A DNA stretch of 64,000 nucleotides, from the NCBI GenBank assembly GCA_016648135.1, contig JADDOH010001549.1, positions 1 to 64,000 on the forward strand, in the 5' to 3' direction. The position numbers and the translations under genes were made by a program. The DNA comes from Agrypnia vestita. Its lineage: Eukaryota; Arthropoda; Insecta; Trichoptera; Phryganeidae. Positions 23,060 to 34,300 of the stretch are shown one piece after another. Positions within the stretch are counted from its first letter, which is position 1. Each line of letters begins with the position of its first letter. Below the pieces are notes generated by a model. That model worked only from the letters and a program-made list of their open reading frames with translations. It was not told the DNA's origin and did no database searches.

Positions 23060-23290
23060 TAGCGGATGGTGACCGCTACCATTAACTAGTAGCAAAAACT
23101 TCAAGGGAGTCTTTTTCATTCAATTTTAAAAAGAATTTACAATGTAAATTCTGTATAAAAATACAGAATTTACATTTCGATAAAATATTATTTACACTTT
23201 GGATGAAATGTCAACAGTTAAGGAGATAAGCGACTTCGTGTATAACTTCTTTACTGATAATTCTGTATTTATGTTTTTAATTATTTTATC
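23060..23290. repeat. Half copy of the fold-back family (AGCAAAAACTTC end)
   Basis: The stretch reads AGTAGCAAAAACTTCAAGGG, TTTTTCATTCAATTTTAAA, a TTTACACTTTGGATGAAATG block and GGAGATAAGCGACTTC. It matches the arms of the element at 52548-54320. An inner hairpin TACAGAATTTACATT / AATGTAAATTCTGTA is also present (about 23140-23178). Confidence 0.65.
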
Positions 23291-23495
23291 AAATTTTAAT
23301 TTATTATATATTTGTTAATTTAAAAAAATCCTTGTAATGCGTACTAAATTATATTTTTGAATTCTTTTTTGCTCTGTAAGTGGTCGACTGCCTTCAAAAA
23401 GGTAATCCCTAGGTAGGCAGTCGAAGTTTAACATAATACAAAATAAGATACGAATAAAACTTACCATTATTATTATCTATTATTATTATATATTA

Positions 23496-23880
23496 TCTAG
23501 GTATATAAATAAAAATTAATCGCTAAATGTGTTGCTAAGCGCATAACTCGAGAACGGCTGGACCAATTCGAATAAAAAAAAATTTCTAGTTTTCGTTGAA
23601 GTCCGAGGAAGGTTCTTATGAAGAGAAAATTTGAAAAAATTGCCCAGAAAAACGTAAAAACCCCCATTCTTCTTTATTCCATACAAACTTTAGTCGAAAA
23701 AGCAGTAGTTGAGTTTCAAATTTAAAACAAGAATAAAAGTTTTAAATTTTTATGCTATTTATAAGTTATTTATTTTTATTATTTATGCGAGTAAAAACTC
23801 GCTGATACTATTTTATGTATGTGAGTAAGAACTCGCTGATATTATTTAAATTTTTAAATATATGAACTGTTTGGAACAGA
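23496..23880 (+). mobile_element. Helitron 5' end fragment
   Basis: The end A|TCTAGGTATATAAATAAAAA followed by AACTCGAGAACGGCTGGACC (about 23547-23566) is a common start of insect Helitrons. Two direct repeats of an AAGAACTCGCTGATA phrase follow (about 23792 and 23828). The 3' end is not evident, because the next Helitron end, in opposite orientation, lies at 23908. Confidence 0.5.
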
Positions 23881-23907
23881 AATGTTAGTTGTGTTTTTAT
23901 ATCTATA

Positions 23908-25507
23908 CTAGCCGATTAGCCCGGCTTCGCTCGGGACCATAATTTAGAACTTTAACATTTTAGAACTTTATCAAACGTTCTGGAACCTTCTATAGCCACA
24001 CTCCGCCACTTTGTTTGGAACCATATAGAAATATTCTAGAACTTGCTAGAGCTTTATCGAACGTTCTGAACCATATAGATTCACATACATTCTCCGACAC
24101 TTAGTTTGAAACCTTTAAGAACCTTCTTGAACTTTCTCTTTCCATAACCTTCTAAAGCATTCGAGAACCTTCATGGACGTTCTGGAAACTTCTTGACTCA
24201 CTTACACACTCTGCCACTTAGTTTGGGACCATAAAGAACTTTCGGGAATCTTTTAGAACCTTTTCTTTCCAGAATTTTCTAAAGCTTTATCAAACGTTCT
24301 GGATCCATCTAGACTCACCGACACACTCCACCATTCAGTTTGGAACCTTGTAGAACCTTCTTGAACTTTCTGCTTCAAGAAACTTCTAAAACATTCGAGA
24401 ACCTTCATGAATGTTCTGGAACCTTCTAGACCCCCAAACACACTCCACCACATTGTTTGGAACGTTAGAGAACTTTCTTTAGAAGAATGAAGAATCTTCT
24501 AGAACGTTCTCCTTCAGAACAGTTACCGAAACACCCGCTACTTTGTTTGGAACCTTATAGAACTTTCTGAATTCTTCTAGAACGTTCTCCTTCCAGAACT
24601 TTCTAGAGCTTAATCTAATGTTCTGGAATCTTCTGGTCTCACTGATACACTGCGCACTCAGTTTACAACCTTATAGAACTTTTGGGAATATTCTAGAACG
24701 TTCTCTTTCCAGACTTTCTACAGCTTTATTGAACGTTCTGGAACTATCTAGACTCACCGGCATACTCCACCACTCAGTTTAGAACCTTATAGAACCTTCT
24801 TGAACTTTCTGTTTCCAGAAACTTCTAAAGCATTCGAGAACCTTCATGAACGTTCTGGATCCTTCTGGACACACCGACACACTCCGCTACTCAGTTTGGA
24901 ACCTTATAGAACTTTTAGTAATCTTCTAGATCATTCTCCTTCCAGAACTTTCTAGAGCTTTATCGAATGTTCTGGAACCTTCTTAACTCACAGACACACT
25001 CCGCCATACTGTTTGGAACGTTAGAGAACTTTCGGGAATTTTCTTGAACGTTCTCCGTCCAGAACATTATTAAACTTTATCGAACGGTCTGGAACTTTGT
25101 AGAGTCACAGACACACTCCGTCACCAGAACTTTCAAGATCTTTATCGAACGTTCTGGAACTTTCTAGACTCACCTCTTAGTTTGGAACCTTACAGAACAT
25201 ACGAAAATCTTCTAGAACACTCTTTCTAGGGCTTTACCGGACATTCTGACACGTTTTTGACTCACCGGCACACTCCGCCACTTGGTTTGGAACCTTATAG
25301 AAATTTTCGGGGTTTTTCTAGAACGTTCTCCTTACACCCCTTACAGAACTTTTTAGATTGAATTTTTCCCGAACCTTCTAGACTTACTGACATAGTCGAC
25401 GGGCCCATTCTGGAACAATCTGAAGCATTTGCGGCCTTTCCATTACAAAATATTGTGCTAGAAAGCACATTTTCGTATATATATATATATATATATATAA
25501 ACTTTGA
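23908..25507 (-). mobile_element. Helitron-type element carrying a heat-shock-element minisatellite
   Basis: On the - strand a Helitron-like 3' end reads CCCGAGCGAAGCCGGGCTAA then CGGCTAG|T at 23911-23908. It has a CCCG/CGGG stem and the diagnostic CTAG|T. The interior is the minisatellite listed separately. The other end is uncertain. A candidate A|TC start on the - strand lies at 25507, just past a (TA)n run at about 25477-25498. No ORF for Rep/helicase is in this part. Confidence 0.5.
23941..25400. repeat. Minisatellite of GAAnnTTC units (heat-shock-element-like)
   Basis: Degenerate units of about 120-130 bp share GACACACTCCGCCACT and GTTTGGAACCTTATAGAAC, followed by TTCTAGAACGTTCTCC and GAACGTTCTGGAACC. 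Alternating GAA/TTC pentamers occur in runs of three or four: 23978-23990, 24119-24136, 24180-24192, 24353-24370, 24492-24509 and about ten more. This arrangement is the binding-site layout of heat shock factor. Whether it is bound is inference. Confidence 0.85.
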
Positions 25508-25740
25508 TTTTTTTGAAAAAATAAATAATGAAGGGCGGGCTTCATAACGGGAAATTTTCATGCAGACGATGCATTTTACATTCAATATTATCGAGAATAG
25601 TTACGGAACACAAATTTAAAAAATAAGGTGTGCGTGTTATTTTCTTCGCTGTTTTTAAATAATCGCTTCTCTATCGACAAACAATTGGATTTATTTTTTT
25701 GGTTGTTTGTGTGCTTCCATTTATACTCAGTTCAAGACTC

Positions 25741-26512
25741 ATGCCACCTATAAGACGTGGGCGGAGCAATTTGGATCGAAGAACTAGAAATTCTATAAAC
25801 CAAGCTAATTTTCACTTTAATCGGACTGCATAGCGACGATTTTTTTCTTTTCTCATACTTGAAAGACACCCCACTATTTTTTACTTAGCCATATATTTAG
25901 AAAATGGTCAAAGAGTACATTTCACGGCACATAACGCATTACAACGAACTGTTCAACCACCACCTTGACCAGTTTTTTTGAAATGTGTCAGAATGAGGAT
26001 TTCGCCCGAACACTGCTAGGTATATTCCGAAATGCCAAAATATTATACTTGGAATCAATCAACAAAGAAATTTCAACGGTGGAAACAATTTCAGGTTACA
26101 CCGATGCAGTAGGTGGAATTTATTCAGTCCATCCAAGCAACGATGAGTGTTTTTATTTGCGATTACTATTAGTCAATGTTTGAGGCCCAACATCACTGCA
26201 ACATTTACAAACTGTTAATGGTGAATTGTGTGGCTCTTACAAAGAAGCCTGTCAACGTTTGTAACTGTTAGAAAATGACGCTCATTGGGATCAAACTCTC
26301 GGTGACGCTATCATTTCTTCACAAGCTCATCAAATATGAACATTGTTTTCTATAATTATATCAACATACTCCCCATCAAAACCAATTGATTTATGGATCA
26401 AATATAAAGATGATATGCATGAAGATATCTTGCATCAATTGCGCATTAGAACAAAAAATCCAAAATTACAAGCCAGTGAAAAAATTTACAACGAGGGTTG
26501 ATATCAATTGAG
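25741..26512 (+). pseudogene. Helitron Rep/helicase transposase, broken 5' part
   Basis: Starting at 25741, the frame MPPIRRGRSNLDRRTRN looks like a Helitron protein N-terminus and stops after about 30 codons. Later blocks are ENGQRVHFTAHNALQRT (about 25899-25950), SFFEMCQNEDFARTLL (25968-26018), YYTWNQSTKKFQR (26041-26079), GGIYSVHPSNDECFYLRLLL (about 26110-26170), TVNGELCGSYKEACQRL, DAHWDQTL and PIDLWIKYKDDMHEDIL. This is the segment leading up to the helicase domain. The HUH Rep catalytic core is not visible here. Frameshifts and the missing helicase show it is a relic. Confidence 0.88.
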
Positions 26513-26619
26513 AACATGTGCTTGATGGTGTATTGTTTGAACAAAGTATTGTAGCGGTACCTGTTCAACCCTGTGCCATGTACCTATCGCCTGACCTAGA
26601 GTATTGTTTATATTAACAA

Positions 26620-26990
26620 AATAAAAATCTCCGCGATATAAACAAAGCTACGCTATAAACGAGCTAGGGACACGGCGACACCACACCAGTCGGGCCACTA
26701 CCGTAACACCAGGCAGATCTCCGCGCGTCATCATTTTTCTTTGTCCGATCCTTTAATACAGTTGCCGGAAAACTTCTTGAAATTCTTTGGCGTAGTGGGG
26801 GAATGCGCAGAAGACGAAATTTGGGTCTCGTTGGTGGAAAGGTAGATGCGCAAACTCCCCCCCCACTACGCCGTAGAATTTCAAGATGTTTGCCGTACTG
26901 TACTTAAAGTGAACGCGGCAAGAGCGGTGTGCCAGAACTGAAGAGTGTACTATTCTAACCTCTACCTGCAGAGAATTGGCATGAGTGTAA
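26620..26990 (+). promoter_or_regulatory. Candidate promoter / 5' non-coding exon of Glce, with large stem-loop
   Basis: A GC-richer stretch 1.3 kb upstream of the Glce start holds an imperfect inverted repeat (about 26764-26808 against 26847-26908, GGCGTAGTGGGGG against CCCCCCACTACGCC). It ends in GAGT|GTAAGT near 26986, a strong splice-donor consensus. If spliced to the acceptor at 28242-28243, the short AUG at 26979 would open an upstream ORF of five codons. This is inference from position and consensus only. Confidence 0.3.
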
Positions 26991-28251
26991 GTTATTTATT
27001 TATAAGTATCATATCAGTTATAAATTCTTCAACAGTGTAACGGTTGTATTGTAAAGTATTATAAAGCAGCGATAATAAATATTAACACGATTATGTCTTC
27101 GCCAAACTAAAAAAATGTATTAATTAATTAATTAAATTAATTCCACTTGATTGTCAAAGTAGGTTGTAGGTACCTACCCAATTTATACTATCCGCGCAGG
27201 TATTTAACTACTGATATTTTCAACGACGAGAATGGCTAGATGAAATTGAGGTATGCTAGCCATAAAAATAACCAGCGCATGTTGACTATTATTGTCAGCT
27301 GTCAGAATCGCATGAAAATTTTGGTCTATATTCTGTGATGAAAATGCTGAATCGATATAGGTCGGTCCGTCATTTGAACATGGTGACAAAAATATTTTGT
27401 TTTTCTGTAACAAAGTTAAGTTATCAGTAAAGTGAATTGTTTCTCTTCGAAATGTGTTTTTGAGTCGCTATCATGGAAAGTTAAATGGTCAGTAATACGA
27501 TTTTTTTCTATGCTAAGAAAAAAAATATTTTCATTTTCTAGCATTATGATTGTTCATAGCAGCTCATAGCTCATATTTTTATTTTCTAATGTTAAGAGTA
27601 TCGAAAATGTAATGGGACTTAGTGATAAATTATTATCAGATGCTGATATGAACCCTTACTATGGAATAAACTTTCATATTATTTGTCTAAAAAGTTTTTT
27701 AAACTCTGTATGGAAATTCTGTATGTATTTTATTTTATAAAAATCATTGACTTTTGGGATGTAGATTGTAATATTAGGTCTTTGGGAATGTTAATTAATT
27801 TTACCAAAATCTTTTCATCCATCGATGTATTTTTTTACCCAAATATTTTATAAAAAATCATTGACAATTTTAGTATGTAAACCTTATCTTTATTCATCCC
27901 TTTGTTGATTTTTACTTTTATTGCAGGTCGTAAACTTAGCTTCATCATCCTTTATCAATTTGGGATTAGTCTTACGAATTTTCCGTTTAACATTCATGAG
28001 AATTTTCGAAAACTACCAGTGAAAAAATGTTAGCATCGATTTAGCTTTTCCATATCATATGCATTACTGTATTAACTACGGAACATATATGTAACGCTAA
28101 AATCACAACAGGAACGTAGCTAAATCATCGGGAATGAAGCAATATTAGAAAACTATGAATAAAGATGAGAGTTAATTTTTTTATAATCCTAGATATTATT
28201 TAGTATAACCTAATTTTTCTGTACATTTTAAATATTGTTTTAGGTAACAAG

Positions 28252-28369
28252 ATGATGTTCTTGAGAATAAATCTTAAACTTACATTGCTGATCTTATGTA
28301 TCGGTGTAAGTTTTATCATTATTCTGTGGAATCAATGTGGCCATTTAACAATTGCTTCTCTGAAACCTG
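28252..28369 (+). CDS. Glce: Glce coding exon 1 (signal anchor)
   Basis: The acceptor is TTTTAG at 28243, then GTAACAAG and ATG. Two consecutive Met codons open the frame; the first is chosen, but the second is equally possible. It encodes a basic-hydrophobic type II anchor followed by LWNQC, which resembles the vertebrate enzyme. The exon ends one base into Gly40. Confidence 0.88.
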
Positions 28370-31300
28370 GTAATTCACGTTAATGATATTATCATACTAA
28401 TTTTACATAATTCATTAATGTATTTCACGTTGAGCTCGATTGCAGAGGGTGCTTAGGAACTGAGTTATGTGATAATTGTGCTTGCAATGAATATGCTTAA
28501 AATACATCCATAGGCATAACTCGCTAATCTGGTAGGTTAAACTGCAGACCACTTTTTTGCCTGCCAGGACACATAGAAGCCGAGGACTGCCTACTCTGTC
28601 ATTTAGTAGGTGTGTGATGGCCCTAGGATTTAAAAAACAATGTGTATACAGCAAGCATAAATAAATACTAATGTTTGAATATGCAGGAGGTGCATGAATT
28701 TTATTTGTAAACAAACTGAATGCGGGATATAATTAAGCCTCAAGAACAACCAAGTCACTTGATGTGTGCTGCAGCATTAATAATAATTAATCATTTAATC
28801 AAATTACCTGGATGGTGTTCGAATTATCATTTACGATGAAATTAGCATTTTGGGACTTGTATATTTTAAATATTTCGAATAATGATGAATTTCGACTTAT
28901 CAGGGTTGGAATTGATGGGGTTTTACTGTAATTTTTTTTATTTTGTGTTCATTATATACTTGTGTTTCATTATGTAACTCTAATCTATTTTTACAGGACC
29001 TCCTTTAGATACAAGACCGAATTTAGGAGAAGAAATAGAATGCCACATAAATGGGGAATACTCAGTCTCTTGCCGAAAAGAAGGAGATGAAGTTTATATT
29101 CCGTTCTCATTTTTACATAAATATTTTGAAGTATGTAGTTCATAATTAACTGAATTTAAAATCATATGAAAGAATGACTTATTTTTATGATATAACTAAT
29201 TATTTTAATGTTGCCATCTTTTCAGATTTACGGTAAACTTGCCTCTGACGATGGAATTGACAGATTTGAATGGTCTCATAGTTATAGTAAAGTTTATCAT
29301 CCTAAATTAAAGTATGATCCGCATGGTGTGTTTGGAACTTTTGAGAATTATAATGTTGAAGTGCGGGAAAGGGTAAAGTGCATCAGCGCTATAGACGGAG
29401 TTCCTGTATCCATCCAATGGGAGCCCCAAGGCTACTACTACCCGACACAGATTGCTCAGTTTGGGCTGGCCCACTACAGTAAGAATTTGACAGAACCAGA
29501 GCCGAGGCGTAAAGTTATAGATGATAGTGAATCCCACTTGGCCCAGTGGGTAGAATCAAAGGGGTCTACTGTGATCAGAATTCGCGAACCCACACTACAC
29601 TCAAATATTTTACAATTTTCCACGGGTGATCAGACAGTTAACCAAGTTTTTATCAAAATGAATCATGTTCTAGATTTCATTTTGAGTTTTGATGTGTTTT
29701 TGAAATATAATTCGAGCATTATAATTTGTCTAAAAAATCAAGAGAAGAATGATGTATACTATTTGCATTATATTCCGAGTGATGTAATGATATCTGCCCA
29801 GGTGCGCATTGCTGCTACATTTCGATTAATTTGCATGCTTTTTATAATATATTGTAATAATATGGACATTTTTACAGGATGAAAATATTTATCATGGAAT
29901 TGGAAAAGCCAATGTTTGGAAACACTTGACTAGGGATTTGATAATAGATCTACAAAAAGGACTGGCTTATCAAGACAGACCAAAGAAAAAGCTTTCTCGG
30001 TCCAAATTTAAGGTAATTTATTAAAATTAACTCTTTTTTAGGACTCAAGTATTGGAATTGTGTCTCAGTTAAACATAGATGTATATTTTTATAAAATTCT
30101 GTTATAAGTCCTTCTTAATGTAGACATTCATGTGATATTTTTATAGTGATCTTCTACATTCTTCTTTCTTTTCTTTTTGCCGTTATTCGGGTTCATTTGT
30201 CTGGCAAGCCAGTGTCAGTATCTTAGTGATGGGCCGGGTCGTATTTTTTCAATTCGAGTAATTCGAGTTGAAATGTTGGCTGACTCAAGTTAATTCGACT
30301 TCAAAGTTAATTCGAGCCCGCTCGAACGAACGATCTCAATCAGTGAGTATAGTTTGTTTAGGTTTTACGTCTTATAATTTGACCTTGACCGGCATAATTA
30401 TTTATTACCCGCGTTTGATTTTACGCGTATATAATAATAGTGGCACATATTTGCAGTCGATATGCCTCATGAAAAGGAAAAGAGCATTGCATGGTGAGCG
30501 ACTCAAACCATATGAGAATGCTTGAACAATACGACCGCGGACAGCGCGGATGGGCGCGTCGGAACACTTCGTCTTTATATTCCGACGACAGCCGAGCTGT
30601 TTGTGGTCGTATCGTTCAAATATTCACACGTGGCTCGAGACAGCGAGTTGACTCGTGCTGCCGGAAACACAACTTTAGTCGACTCGCTGGCAGTATAACT
30701 CGAGTAAATTAACTCGAGTTGCCCATCGCTACAGTATCTTCTGGCCTTTTACAAAATTAAGTTTTATATTTTGAATTATCCCACTTACATCTGACCTTAA
30801 GCTGGTACAGTTAAATCTCACCTCTTTGGCCAATGTTTGGAACATATTCCGAAAATGCGGTGATGATTGCTATTTATATTTATCAGATGTTTATATTTTT
30901 CAGTATAATTGTAATTAATTTGTACAATATTCAATACTTGATAATAAGTTAATAATTTATATTGCTAATATCTCAATAAATCATATGAATTACATAAAAT
31001 ATGTTGAGATTAATTTATTTATAGGTCTTGTGAGTTAGTCACGCATATTGTTGATACTCCCAAACATTATGTGCATATTTTTCGATCCTGTAAATCCTGA
31101 GATTGATAAACCTCAATCCCGGGATTTTCGGGATCGATACAAAAAATAATTTTAAAAGAGAATAGCGGCCCGTGTCTCTCAGAATTTGCCAAATGTGCAG
31201 GCTTTCTTTGTGCCGGTCCAGCCGCGCTCTCTTTCACTCGCGCACAGATGCGAGTGTAATAAAGCGCGGCTCGAGTCGTGACGTTATTGGTCGATCGATT

Positions 31301-34300
31301 CATTAGTTGTCTGTCTGTCTGTTCTCTATACAAATCTACACCATTTGTCCGATTCGAATCAAATTTTGCATACTTAGCTTTAGGTGGGTAACATAGGTGA
31401 CATTTTCTACCTTCCCCTTTACTCCTTCACCTCCCCCTGATATATTTTCAATGCAAATCTGTACCGTTTTACCGATCGGACTCCAAATTTGGAAACTAAT
31501 TCTTTAGGATCCGGCGTGTAACATAGGCGACATTTCCCCCCCTCCCCTTTTACCCCTTTCCATCCCTCTGATGTATTTTCAATGAAAATCTGTACCGTTC
31601 GACCGATTGGACTCAAAATTTGCAAACTTATTCTTCATGACTAGGTGGGTAATATTGGCGACATTTCCCCTTCCCTCTCTACTCTACCCCCTTCCCCAGA
31701 CAAATCTACACCGTTTGACCGATCTGACTCAAATTTTGCACACGTATTCTTAGAAACCTTGTGGGTAACATGGGTGACATTTCCCCCTCACCGTTTACCC
31801 CAACCCCCTCCTCTGTTATATTTTCCACTCAAATCGGTACCTGGATCTGACCCAAATCTTGTATACTTATTCTTTAGGACCATTCGGGTAATATAGGCGA
31901 CATTCTCCTTCCCCCTCTAACTATCCCCTTCCCCAGATACATTGTCTGTACAAATCTACACCGCTTGACCGATTGGACACAAATTTTGCATACATATTCC
32001 CGACGGAAAAAATATGCCACATTTATTCCCTATACATTCTATCCATCCCATCCTTGATAAAATGGAAACATTGCTTTAATTAGAGGCTTTGCGAAACAAT
32101 GGAACCTTTGTTTTCGCCCACAAATTTATTTTCAACTTAATCCTTAACCTGTGCAACACCGGGTACGAACAGCTAGTTATAAATAATTTTCAAATAATTT
32201 TAATTTAATTTAATTATGACATGAATTAAGGCCAAATGTACATCCATTGAATTGCATTTCGAGGTCCCTATCGTGAAAAAATTATAAATGCTTGATTGCC
32301 ATTCTTCCCACAAAGCCCGAAAGAACATTTTCTGCGTCTTATATTGGCCGTAAACTGAGAAGCCATTTAGTTGATTGGATTATCGATAACCTTCTCAGCC
32401 TGAGAACATATTTCCTAAATTCTGAAAAATAAGACACTGAAATCTTACTAATTTCTTATTGGATATTTTAATACTAAAATGTGCCATATTGACGGTCTCT
32501 ACATAACAGTAGAATTAGCAAAAATTTGATTTTTGCTTTATTATCATAAAGCACCCAATTTACTCTGTATCCTTCTCAGATTCGAGGGCTAATTTAGTAA
32601 TTAGGCATATATTTGCAAAAAAAATTTCATTTTATTTATTTAGGGATACCGAGAAGATATAAAAAAAAATTTGAAAACTATTTATTTTTTTATAATTTAT
32701 TTTTAATTTCTATAATTTTAAACTAAGGTTAGTGTGAAGGGTATCATATATGATATTTGGTGACTGTAGCATAAAGAAAAAATATTTTGCTTCTAATTTA
32801 TAAGTTAATTTTTTTTTTATGAAATTATTTGCATAACATGTAGCAGATTACTTACACAATAAGGTATCAATAAGTAGTAGGTTTTATGGATATTAATTTT
32901 TGTGCATTGTGGACAAAAAACAAATGTTAGGGAATTACACCTTGATAGTCGACACTTTGCAACAAAAATCGCGATGTTCACTTGTAAATTGTTAAGTCAA
33001 AATTAATTTGTCGAGGTCGAAATATGCGCTGTCAGTAAAACTGTGTCTTATTTAGCCAAATACCCTGAGCCTGTGTTGGACAACACAACCAGTAAATATA
33101 TTTTCGACATAGACATGATATTTTAGGCCCAAAGAGGATATTTTCGGACAATGTTGAAAAAATGAATTTTCATTTTAAAAACAGCAAATATGTATAAAGG
33201 AAAATTTAAATTTTTGAAACATTATTTAAGATGGTAAATTTTAATTTTCAGATTCGACAGTATGTGTACTGACGGTCTATATGATTAAGAGTTTAAGCCT
33301 GATTGGTGAAACATTTAGTTCCTATTCTTGAAAAATAATAAACAAAATTTTAATTTTAATTTAAACTAAATTGAATTGAATTGAAGAGTTGAGTTAAATT
33401 GAACACTAGTGTAGTTTGGAGAGGAGCAGTCCCTCCTAAATGCAGAAATTAGGATTGTTATAAGTTACACCTGATGATGAGAGGTAGAACTATACAAGTG
33501 TTAAATTTATCTCAGTGTGTGTACATTACAATTTATTTTAAATTAAAATAATCATGTTGCACCACCAAGTAACTGCCATAAATATCAATTAATAACAATT
33601 TTTTTACTTTGTTTGTCAATATTCTTTATATTGTTTTTTTTTATTAATAATCTCTATATTGTTTTCTTTGGCAGGTTATAATAATTAATTAATTTGTAGG
33701 TTATAATAAATAATTATATTTATTATAACCTACAAATTTATTTTTTTGCATAATTTTATGAATGCATTTTTGTCATAATTTATGGGCAATAAAATGATGT
33801 GCTTTGTAGAATTATAATAAAGGTATATGTTCCACACAAAACGGCGAACGGCAACGATTTAGCTAAATTATAGATAGGGAAGTTGCACGATCCGACGCCT
33901 CGTCGCAAACACGCGAATTTTACACGAAATTTATAGAATAATTAATTAATTTAAAATTTAAAAATTTTAATATTAAAAAATTAAAAAATTTAATAAATTC
34001 AAAAAATTAAAATTATTTCACTTTTCAAAATTTACACTGGACAGAAAGGAGATTTAAAAAATAAAACACAGGTTCAGGCTATGAAACCGCGGTGCACTGA
34101 ACCGGCAGGCACTGACGGGCATTACGACTGTTAAAGACGATGTAAAAGAGAAAATCTCACACTGCCTGGTCCATTTCACCGTCCTTTATTTATACTAGAA
34201 AAACAGACATAACGGGATTTTAACGGTCAAAATGGGATTACTGATGGAGGGGAGAAACATCTTGAGATGGCTCAGCAGCAGATGGTGCTGGACCATTTAT

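Noticed and set aside
23941..25400. CRISPR-like array
   Set aside because: Units are degenerate tandem repeats with no constant repeat/unique spacer layout, in a eukaryotic genome.
29208..29225. Start of translation at 29208 for the epimerase
   Set aside because: The segment is intron sequence before the TTTTCAG acceptor; conserved protein begins at IYGKL and upstream exons supply the true start.
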